Shown here piece by piece: positions 55,340 through 64,000 of a stretch of DNA of 64,000 nt; the first letter of the stretch is position 1; every line of letters starts with the position of its first letter. Source of the stretch: Heloderma charlesbogerti (lineage: Eukaryota; Chordata; Lepidosauria; Squamata; Helodermatidae); NCBI GenBank assembly GCA_026122225.1, contig JANEZZ010002239.1, positions 1,223,938-1,287,937 of the forward strand, given 5' to 3'. Below the pieces are notes generated by a model. That model was not told the DNA's origin. It was given only the letters and a program-made list of their open reading frames with translations, and did no database searches. The translations under genes were made by a program, and so were the position numbers.

Positions 55340-55635
55340 TCTTCAGCTGGCTCTTATTCTGAATTGTTTTAATGCTTCACTGTGTTTATTATCCTAATTA
55401 CTGTTGGAGGGCACAATTTTATGACTTGTGAGCCACCCTGAGAGTTCTCAAACTGAAGGGGAGCATATACATTAGTCTTCCCCAGTTTGGCGCCCTCTAG
55501 ATGTTTTGGATTGCAACTCCCATCAGCCCCACCCAGCATGGCCAATTGCCAGGAATGATGGGACTTGTAGTCCAAAACATCTGTAGGGCGCCAGGTTGGG
55601 GAAGGCTGATATAAATATTTAAAAAACAAACAAAC
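55340..55635 (+). mobile_element. L2-like LINE 3' end split by a MITE
   Basis: GTGAGCCACCCTGAGAGTTC followed by GGGGAGCATATAC is an L2-like 3' end. It resumes after a family E MITE as ATATAAATATTTAAAAAACA with a CAAACAAACA tail. Confidence 0.5.
55476..55608. mobile_element. Palindromic MITE, family E (inside an L2 end)
   Basis: TCTTCCCCAGTTTGGCGCCC at the left and GGGCGCCAGGTTGGGGAAGG at the right, with GGATTGCAACTCCCATCAGC and its complement. A complete fold-back element. Confidence 0.75.
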
Positions 55636-55807
55636 AGGGCCAAATACTTGCATGGTTACTATCCTCTACCCTTTCCCTCCCATCCACAGTAACGCCTCAC
55701 TATTTCTGCATCATACACAATCTTGCTTCCCATTTTAATCCTTTTAGTTTTTTGCTGTGCAGTCCTCCCTTCCCAGACCTCGACTACATGTCTTTCTCTT
55801 TTCTTTT

Positions 55808-55808
<1 letters not shown>

Positions 55809-55843
<35 letters not shown>

Positions 55844-55845
55844 TT
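55809..55845. repeat. (TTTC)n microsatellite
   Basis: About nine tetranucleotide units, pyrimidine-only on the plus strand. Confidence 0.9.
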
Positions 55846-55929
55846 TGGAAGGAACAAAAGCTAGAATGCAATTCCCACACAGTAGCAAGGCTAGCACGTG
55901 TGCACGCACACACACACGCACCCTGCACC

Positions 55930-56920
55930 AAACTTTCCCGTCTTTTCCACCATGTTGTGATGTGATATTAGCCGAATCAAGGGCATTAGTACAAATGGGC
56001 CAGTAGCATTAAGAGAAAGAAGTGAGGCCTTTTTGTCATCTGGAAAGACCCGTACTCTGCTAACTTGCCTCCTTGCTAGCACAGCCATCTTGTGAGGCAT
56101 GGTGAAATTGAAGTCAATTAAAAAAAAGCTGAATGCAGCAGTAGGAAATCAAATTTCCCTCTCCCTGGTTATCCTCCTTGCCTTTGTTATAAATCAGTGT
56201 AGTGTGCTTTCCTGAAGTTCTGTCCCCAGGCAACAGCAGCATTTGCTTTTAACCTTTGTAAATTAAAACAAGTTTGGAGTGCACTTTGATTCAGTGCTGT
56301 GACTCCTTTTACTTTTGATTTTGTTTACTCAAGCAATTCCCACTCTGTAGCATCAAAGTTTGGTGTTCACGGTTAAGCACTGTTAATCTACATGATGAAT
56401 ATAACAAAACTCATGAAAGAATCCCAAATGGACAAGCATGATGAGAAATGGGACAAAGTACTTGGCAGGGTTCCAGGTATATAAGATATTTTGGTGCCCA
56501 GCCTCTTTAATTACTTGCAGGCAAAATGTGGCTAATAGAAGGGCTTAAAAGTATCAGACTCCTCCAGAGGCTGCTGGGGATTCCCCCTCCCCCATTCCAA
56601 GCAGGATGGGGCACTGATGTTTCCCCATTAGTATGATTGCAACAATCCATTTCCACTTATCTGTTAAACCACCATTTTTATTTGAAGTGGAGGTTTTTGT
56701 GGGCTTTTTTTGTGGTAATATTATAATATGTTCTGTAGTATTACAATACAGGGATGTAAGAGCATCCCTCTGCTTGTGAGGAATCAAGGCTTTGTGTGCA
56801 TGCCAACTTCCAAGCGAACATTTGCACATCCTTGAGGGCATTAGAAAAGTGCCTGCCACTACCGCCTCCCCCTTCCTCAAGGCTAAGAAACTTACCTTTG
56901 GGCAAGGGAACGCAAAGAGT
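55930..56920. other. No recognised gene
   Basis: A 149-codon minus-strand frame (56554-57003) has no recognised domain and runs into the LTR, so it is not supported as a gene. Confidence 0.3.
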
Positions 56921-57460
56921 GCAGGTGTCAAGGGCTCCTTGGAGGCCTCTCTCAGTCTAATCCAGTAGCCAAGTCCAGACACAGACAAATGGATTCTTTT
57001 CAAAGCTTTATTCCTCTTTTACAACTTAACAACTCTACCGTTAGCAACTAGATGTGAGCAGCAGAGTACCTATGCTCTAAGTTGGAACAGTTGGTCCCCG
57101 TTTGAAAGGGAATTACTGGCAGACCCCTGAACTTAAGGACTAGGGAGAGTCCCTCCCCTTTTCCCTTGGATCCTCTGGGCGCAGCCGTTGTTTGCGCGCC
57201 AACCGGGCACTACGCCTCCTTTCTGCGCCCTCCATTTGGCGCCGCTCTCTGCATCGGCGTCACGCGTCCACCAGGTCTGCTTCCCGCGCTCTGTCACTCC
57301 CTGGACTGCTATTTAAGCTAGGAATGCTGGTGGGAGGAATCTCTGTCAGCTGTTGGCCCTGGGAAAGAGGAGTGCGCTCCTCTCCCAGGAGCGACTGCTC
57401 TTCCTCAGAATCAGAACTACTCTGGGATTCTATGGGCTCAGTGTCCACCCTGACAGCAGG
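56921..57460 (-). mobile_element. Solo LTR 2 with 5-bp target duplication
   Basis: The LTR (56926-57455, 530 bp) is the closest relative of LTR 1, with the same length and the ends TGTCAAGGG and CCTGACA. A perfect 5-bp duplication GCAGG flanks it (56921-56925 and 57456-57460). The poly(A) signal region reads TTTATTCC on the plus strand near 57007. The LTR-borne ORF is interrupted by one in-frame stop in the middle, but its basic end is kept. Confidence 0.85.
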
Positions 57461-57489
57461 AGAGGTGGATGGTCCCAGAACATGGGGAG

Positions 57490-58025
57490 TGTCAGGGTGG
57501 AGACTGAGCCGATAGAGCCCCAGAGCAGTTCTGATTCTGAGGAGGATCAGCAATCCGTGGGAGAGGAGTCAGCTCATCCCTCACAGGCACAGCAGCTGGC
57601 AGAGATTCCTCCTGCCGGCATTCCTGGGAGAGATAGTGACCCTGGCAGTGAGAGAGTGCTGGGGGAGGAGCTTGCTGGACGCTCGATGCAGACGCAGGGA
57701 GCGACGAGCGATGGAGGGCGCAGAAAGGCGGCATAGTGCCCGTTTGGCGCGCAAGCAACGGCCGCCTCCCGTGGACCCAAGGGAAAGAGGGAGGATCTCT
57801 CCCTAGCCCATAAATTCAGGGTCTTCAAGTGACTCTCCTTCAAACAGGGATCAACTGCCTACTCGGCGCATAGGCCACTCTGCTGTTCATTGCTTAGTCG
57901 CTGGTGATTAGCATCTGAAAGAGTCATTAAGTTGTAAAAGGATTAAAGCCTTGAAAAGAATCCTTTCATCTGTGTGAGTTGGCTATTGGAGTCTACTGAA
58001 AGAGGCCGCCAGGGCGCTCCTGACA
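57490..58025 (+). mobile_element. LTR 3, head to head with LTR 2
   Basis: A more diverged member of the same family in the opposite orientation: it starts TGTCAGGGTGG and ends GCTCCTGACA (536 bp), with ATTAAAG near 57942. The flanks (GGGAG and GTGGA) do not form a duplication. It may be the remaining end of a longer element or an old recombined copy. The LTR-borne ORF begins with GTG instead of ATG and is shifted in the middle, but a basic RRHSARLARK end with the shared stop is legible. Only 29 bp separate it from the duplication of LTR 2. Confidence 0.75.
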
Positions 58026-58647
58026 GTGGAGCATCTTTTCTTGCTGGGAACTTGGTCTACAAGTCCCAGGATCTCTGGTGGAAAACTGACACCGGGCACA
58101 ACATTCTTACTACAGAAAAGGCTTGGCAGGTATGGGCACACAGAATCAGTTTCCTGTGACACCCCTCTTACAATACAGAAATGAATGAGCCTACAACATT
58201 CCTTTCCCATTCCTTTCTCCTGGGAAAAAGAAAAAGAAAAAGAAAAGAGCACTAAAAATTTCATCCAGATGCCATTGATTTTAGTGCTTTCATCATGCCT
58301 CTTAAGTACTATTTGTTCTTTGACTGCAGGTCCAGATGCACCTCTGTATGGGTATTCAAAGGTAATGAGGTCGCTGCCTTCCAGTGTTGGATGGAGAGAG
58401 ACTCTGTTATCGTGGCAGCTTGCAAGGTCAGTTTCAACATGACACTAAATGGTAAATGCCCCCAAATTAAGAGCAAACCAAGAGGGATAATGGGTTAGCT
58501 CTTTGTGTAAGAAGGGGTCAAATTTCAAAGAAGCTCCCAGATTCCTTTATGCTTTCCTAGAAGGAGTAGGGTGTCTCAGTGGGTACCAAGGAAGATATCT
58601 GGGGCACATGAGTGCCTATGGGCACTACATTGTCTATCACTGCAGTA
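58026..58647. other. No recognised gene
   Basis: Contains an A/G-rich (AAAAAG)n run near 58228-58248. If LTR 3 were a 5' LTR, this would be its internal region, but no primer binding site or Gag-like frame is recognised. Confidence 0.3.
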
Positions 58648-58788
58648 AAATGGGGTGGGCAACTTATGGCCCTCCAGATGTTTTAGCCTTCAACTCCCAT
58701 GATCCCTCATGGGATCCCTCATGGCTGGCTAGGACTGATGGGAGTTGTAGGCCAAAACATTTGAAGGGTCAAAAGTTGCCCACCCCCA
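58648..58788. mobile_element. Palindromic MITE, family E
   Basis: GGGGTGGGCAACTTATGGCC at the left and AAAAGTTGCCCACCCCCAGC at the right. A short internal duplication (TCATGGGATCCC, around 58705-58722) lies at its centre. Confidence 0.7.
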
Positions 58789-58799
58789 GCCTAAAATAA

Positions 58800-59639
58800 C
58801 ACACTTAAATATGGGACAATGTAGGGAGAGGAACCGCTTTGAATTCCAATATTTATGGCCTGGTTCATACTTTATATTGCCACCATGTGCTTAGCTTCAG
58901 GAACAATTTTTGGCAGTATTTGCACAGGATGTTTGTAAGGTTAAACAGTACCCTCCATGCATGTTTCTGGCAGTGGCTGCTACTGGTATGTAACATAGGA
59001 ACCAAGCCAGAGATGTAACAGTCACAAGCATTTCAGCATGGCAATATGTACCTATGGCTTAGAAAAACAAATACAGTCTGTTTCATTGTTTACAAGCATG
59101 CATCAGTTTTCTACTGCTGACTATAATAAAGGAAAGGTTCATACGTATGCAGCATTGTTTGTATACACAGAGGACAGAGACTCTCTGTCCCACAGTCTCC
59201 CACATCCAAAATGCCCTTGCTTTCCCATTTCCTTACTAGCAATAGTGCACAGCCCCTTCTCTCACCAGGCTCATTGAGATCCCTCCCTCCCATTTTGGCT
59301 TGGCTCCTCCTGTCCTCATGTTCCCTTATCTTTATCCTCCTTCAGCACTCTGTTTATCTCTGCTTCTATTCTATCCCTTGTTCTTCAGCCCCCTGGTTCT
59401 GAGGTTTGGTACACTTCATTGCTACAGCCTCATAGTTGCCTCAGCATTCTCACCTCACTCCCCACTTCCTGCTAACAGTGCACGGAGCTTCCTGTACCAA
59501 TGCTCTGTGTGAGATACTTCCACAGCCAAACTGTCTTTGCATTTTCTTCACAGAAGTGACACTGTTTGCATGCTATTAGTGTGACCTTGCCCCCATAAAA
59601 ACAGGTAGAATGTCCTCATTTTTATCTTGGCAGGTTTTA
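58800..59639. other. No recognised gene
   Basis: No exon or repeat recognised. Confidence 0.3.
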
Positions 59640-59659
59640 TAAATAAATAAATAAATAAA
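59640..59659. repeat. (AAAT)n short tract
   Basis: Five units, immediately before the family A MITE. Confidence 0.8.
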
Positions 59660-59662
59660 GTT

Positions 59663-59972
59663 AGGGTGGCCAGGTGTCCTCTTTTACAGAGGATGATTCT
59701 CTATTTGAAGGTGTACTTTTTTTTTTTGAAGAGCTGTCCTGCCCAGTTCCAGTTTAAAGATAAAGTATCGTAAGAACTGTCCATCAACAGTTAGAAGCTG
59801 GAAAGAAGGCTGAACAAGCAGGCACACAGATTGCCTTCTGCACTGTATGTCTTTTAAAGTTCTGATAATGCTTTCTAAATTTGCATCTATACCTATAAAT
59901 TAACATATGCACATTTAATGCAAATTTGTGCCCTCTTTTGATTATGCATTTCCACTTTTATTGGCAACCTAA
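59663..59972. mobile_element. MITE family A
   Basis: Starts AGGGTGGCCAGGTGTCC. Shares CTCTATTTGAAGG, GTAAGAACTG, TTTGCATCTATAC and GTGCCCTCTTTTG with the other copies. The right end is degraded (GGCAACCTAAATATGGACAT). Confidence 0.65.
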
Positions 59973-60109
59973 ATATGGACATAGCGGTTCATCAGTACTA
60001 ATTTATTTTTATTAACTTTATTTAAAATTTCTAGGCTGCCTCCAAAGGCGCTCCTGCCCTGAGGTACCCACCATCCAGGGTAGAGAGTCCCCCTTATCAT
60101 TTATTGGTA

Positions 60110-60528
60110 GGGATGGGAGAAACAGAGATTATCGAGCTCACCTAAATTCTCCAAAAATCACTTAGAAGCTCATTTTGGCTTGTTCCCGTTTTTGTTTTCA
60201 ACTGGGTTTTTGGCTCATTGGAACAGTGAGGATTTCTAATGGGGAAAAGTGCACATTTCTGTGCACATTTTTCAAAAATTCACACTTTCCCCACACCCAT
60301 TGACTGAAGTGTAAAAATGTATTGGGGTTGTTTTTTTTTTAATGCACATTTCAAAGTGTGCATTTTTATTTTTACAATATGCATTTTTTGGATGCAATAG
60401 CAAATTTGGGAATTTACAAACATTTCTCAGGCAAAAGTGCTCCTGCTCATGTTCACATTCAGGATTGCAAACAGGACATGTTTGCATGATTTGTGAATAA
60501 GAATGAAATTCTTGTACATCCCTATTTA
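60110..60528. mobile_element. Non-autonomous DNA transposon, family H
   Basis: TAGGGATGGGAGAAACAGAG at the left and CTTGTACATCCCTATT at the right. The body repeats GTGCACATTT / TGCATTTTT words. Opposite orientation to the copy at 42423-42813. Confidence 0.6.
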
Positions 60529-60647
60529 TTGGTTTAGTAAGGTAGGAAATAGGCTTCTGCTGGTGCTGAAAACTGTGGGTTCAAAGGAGTTGTTTAGAGT
60601 GCTGGTGCTCAGACGTCATACCCGACTTTTAGTCAATCTTTTGGGCA

Positions 60648-60720
60648 AGTTATTTTTATTTATTTATTTATTTACCTCCCAATAGCCAAAGCTCTCTGGG
60701 CGGTTCACAAAAATTAAAAC
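60648..60720 (-). mobile_element. L2-like LINE 3' end
   Basis: ATTTATTTATTTATTTACC then CCAATAGCCAAAGCTCTCTG and GGCGGTTCACAA is the reverse of the L2-type 3' end seen at 5886-5945. Confidence 0.65.
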
Positions 60721-61935
60721 CAACAAGCACACAGGTTACTTGTCCCTTGCCACACCTCCCAGGGCAGCCATTTTGTAGTAGTGCCCAGGACAGTTTCTCA
60801 AATGGCAAAATATGCTCACAGCCCAAAACAGTTGCCTACCCCTGTAACAGAGATTTCTATGCATGTGTGTATTCCAGATTAGTAAGTGCAGGATCTGTGC
60901 AAGATGCAAGTTAAAAATAAAACAACCCCCACTCGTAGCCATTCTTATTTCATATACCTGTCATTTTAGCTTTTGTATTTGTGCCACAATGTCTTTTAAA
61001 TGACTTTTTGCATTCCATTTTCTGCTTTTGGAAAATGTGGATCTTTTAAAAAAATAAATCAAAGTTTCCTTCAAACCTACATATGTAACTGTATTACTTT
61101 AACTAGAGACATGCAAGAAATCTGCCTCTGATGTGGAATGATCTGCAGGGTGGGGTAGAAAGCAAATGTGCCTTTGTATTTGATGTTCAAATTAGATTAC
61201 AAATTCATACAGCCCCTTTCAATACAGCCAGATTAAAAGGAAAGATAGAACATGGAAGAGCTAATGTATGCAGATCTTTCTCTAAAGTTTGTCATAAAAA
61301 TGTGTTTTGATAAGAAGTGTAATAACATTCAACACAGTGCAACTTCAAAATTAATAAATGACTGTACATAGCACTTCTCTGTCTTTCCATTTTTCAGGTT
61401 AATCGTATAAAATTATTTTAAGAAGATCTGCCTGTGGGCCCATGAAGTTAGTGTCAAGGCTACTTGTTAATGTTGCCTTTTTGTTGGTGCTTTGCAATAC
61501 TATCCAGTGTAGTTTTGTTTGGATGAGAAAGCACTATAGACATACGGCATTTTGTAATATCTGTGGTATTTACCAATATGCATGTAGAGCACAAGGAAAG
61601 CCAAAACACTAAGCACTCTGCTGGTTTAAAAGATCAGAGTTCAGTTAAGGCTATCTCATGTTGGCCCAAGCTCCCCAAAGCCAGGAAATCAATGTTGTGC
61701 AATGTCACAGGTTGTGCTTGCTTACAGCTTACTCTCCATGCACTCACACTTTGGTCTTTCAAGCCCAAATCTGAATGGGGAGGATGGAGTGCCTGGACCA
61801 GCAAAGATGGCCCTAGTTGTCATTTATTGGTGATTTTATAAGGTTAGAACAACACACACACAATCACCATTTAAAATTGTGGAACTCTTTTTTTACTCAC
61901 CAACCTTAACTGTTGCCACCACAACTGTGGTAGCT
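60721..61935. other. No recognised gene
   Basis: AT-rich, with no supported exon or repeat. A short (CA) run lies at 61850-61862. Confidence 0.3.
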
Positions 61936-62260
61936 ATAGTAAGAGCCCTGCTGGATCAAACCGAAGATATATCTAGACCAGTATTCTGTTCACACAGTGG
62001 CCAATAAAATGCTTAAGGGAAGTAGAGTGCAGGACATGAGCCCAATAGCACCCTCCCATTTATGTTCTCCAGCACCTGGTATAAAGAGACAAACTTCCTC
62101 CAGTACTGTAGGTAATACATAGCGATCATGACTAATAGCCATTGACAGCCTTGTCATCCATGAATTTGACCTTATCTTCCATGAATTAGAAAGGTAGCAG
62201 ATCCTCTGCCTAACATCATATCTCCAGAGAGGGGAAGAGGGATATTCTGCATCCATGCAC
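61936..62260 (-). mobile_element. CR1 LINE 3' end
   Basis: AGAGCCCTGCTGGATCAAAC, CAGTGGCCAATAAAATGC, GCAGGACATGAGCCCAATAG and ATAGCCATTGACAGCCTTG are ordered landmarks of the minus-strand 3' region of a common reptile CR1. The plus-strand piece at 22395-22665 is the adjoining upstream part of the same kind of element. Confidence 0.65.
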
Positions 62261-64000
62261 TATCTTCAGCCAGCTGCCTCTCTCTCTCCCACCACTGTTT
62301 GTTCACACTCCCACCTGCCCACCCTCACACACACACCTTACACCTGCCTCCTCCTTTCAGCTGGAGGGGTGACATTTTTCACAAGCTCTGATGGCTAGCT
62401 CCTTCAAAATTAAGTAAATCCCTACATCAACACATTCATTTCCCATCTATTTCCTAACTAATAAGGTCAACTCAGAATAGTTAGGTAGCGATAATTGCAG
62501 ATCACCTCTGTCCATTGGAACTTGTTGATGATCATGGGGGAAGTGGACACAGTCAGGTGCCCAAGTCTCTTCTAGGCAGGTCCAGTCAGGAAAAAGCAGG
62601 TCAAGTCTGGTCAAGTTGTTTTAAACACCAGTCAGGACCATGAACAGCTCTCAGTGCTGGCTAGGGCTCTTCTCCCTATTGACTTGACAGAAAGTGGTGC
62701 TGCATTATCTCCATGAAGAATGGCTTCTTATTATGAACTGCCGTTGTGGTTTTGCATGGCAGTGGCTTACTAGCTCATCTGGACTGGCAGCAGTCAACAT
62801 AGGGATTAGCACATATAGATTGCAAGTGACTGGTGCTGTGATTCAGAGCACTGATTGCCTGCAAAACACTTCTTCCAAATGAAAGCATTTCGTGTCAGGT
62901 TACCACAGACCCTTGAAAAGAAATGCAGGTTCCAGGAGAAAAGTAATATCCGCTTTAGCTTTCAAAATTAAAGGAGGGGGGAGATGTCTATTTTTCATTT
63001 TAAAAGGAAAGATATACAACAAAAGCCTTCTTCTGATGTCATATACAGAGGAGATGAAAACGGCACATACAGAGCAGATAACAACCAAAGACGTGGGAAT
63101 ACGTCAGCAGCTAATAACAAAGAGGCTTCACAGAGATCAGAAGGTAAGATCGCTCCCTGCCCCACCCCATCCTGTATCTTTGTTAAGACATGTTTAAAAT
63201 GGCAAACATAACACAATTGTCCTTTCACCAACTGATTATCAGCAGATGAGTCCCTATCTGTACAACAGCAGAGGAGAGGACTTGTTTCAAAGGGATGATG
63301 GCGGAGATTAAAATCCTGTAAAAGACAACAAATTTCCTCTGTTTTGTTTGCAATAATAGAGTTTATTAAAAGAGAGGGATCCTAAAGTAGCACTTCCCAG
63401 TCGCACACAGGTGTGCAACCTCAAGTGGATGAACAAATATGAATTCACTGCTTCCATAGTATCCTTCCAAGATATATAAAACACCCATCCATTCATTCAT
63501 CAAGGCCAGATTGGCACACAAGTATACACCAAGGTAGGATGATGAGCACGTGCTATTCCTTTGTCTATAATCAAGAAGATGAGAGGGAAGAATCCACCAA
63601 ACACTGCTGCAACTTCTAGAGATTACAGTAGGCAGCATTAGGGCGTATCGACACAAAGTACATTAGTTTTGCAAGAGAGCTATGCACTTCTAATAGAAGA
63701 TTCCCAGTACCCCATCAAACTACAGTTCCCAGAATTCACTGGAGAAAAACATGACAATTAAACAGGTACAAAGGCTGTATAGGTTTGTAATGTAGTTATT
63801 CCTTAGAACCTCTCAAGAGGCCCAATAGACTCTCTGCCCCTCCAGATTTTAATTTTATGTAAGAGTTTTTTTATTTTTTATTTTAATGGGGAGACTGGCA
63901 TGCCGCAAAGCAAAGTGCAGCCATCCAGCACCATCTTTATTTGTGTTCAAAACAGTGAGCTTATGTTTTGGAGCTCAGCTCAGGCCCCATCTCTTGTTGT
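62261..64000. other. No recognised gene; one weak exon-like frame
   Basis: A hydrophilic 75-codon frame at 62984-63211 contains a good splice-donor-like CAGAAGGTAAGA at about 63137-63148. No domain, acceptor or partner exon is recognised, so I do not call a gene. The final 300 bp are unrecognised. Confidence 0.25.

Noticed and set aside
55659..55965. Lysine/arginine- or phenylalanine/serine-rich frames
   Set aside because: Translation of the (TTTC)n microsatellite on either strand.
63052..63145. Coding exon
   Set aside because: A donor-like motif alone is not enough; kept only as a low-interest finding.

Overview
The window reads as vertebrate nuclear DNA, most likely from a squamate reptile (lizard or snake). 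The basis is its repeat mix: many RTE-BovB LINE pieces, a long L2-clade LINE, CR1 3' ends, a tRNA-derived SINE whose 3' end matches the BovB tail, a tRNA-Ala-derived SINE, a 5S rRNA-derived SINE, palindromic MITE-like elements and solo LTRs. I found no host exon, rRNA gene, tRNA gene or CRISPR array that I can defend. It looks like intergenic or deep intronic DNA. Species-level assignment is not possible from the sequence alone.

Layout. 1-9 kb: old MITE-like repeats, an inverted RTE piece, a tRNA-Ala SINE, a BovB derivative and a solo LTR (7822-8351) with a perfect 5-bp target duplication. 9-17 kb: a 1.1-kb BovB reverse transcriptase pseudogene, two copies of a multi-hairpin element (family C), a 225-bp MITE (family B), a MITE split by a CR1 end, a near-perfect hairpin MITE and a BovB copy with a 5' inversion. 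21-30 kb: a SINE with a 13-bp duplication, a CR1 piece and two more BovB copies. 32-40 kb: a second SINE with a 13-bp duplication, a 730-bp solo LTR with a 5-bp duplication, and a BovB-type element adjoining a family C copy. 41-49 kb: a 5S SINE, then the main structure of the window. This is a 3.7-kb L2 LINE with an uninterrupted 1008-codon ORF, inserted in a family B MITE that itself lies in a family A MITE. 50-64 kb: a fourth family C copy, two LTRs head to head (56926-58025), more MITEs and a minus-strand CR1 3' end.

How the parts relate. BovB probably supplied the enzymes for the SINE that shares its tail and for the short BovB derivatives. The L2 clade may have supplied them for the 5S SINE, whose 3' end resembles L2-type tails. 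The MITE families carry no transposase here and depended on proteins encoded elsewhere. The nesting gives a relative age order: A, then B, then L2.

No wholly new system was proven. The best leads are the fold-back junction at the L2 5' end, the tandem L2 5' units, the hairpin-chain family C with YY1-like motifs, and a short LTR-borne ORF ending in an HMGN-like basic motif that is kept in three diverged copies.
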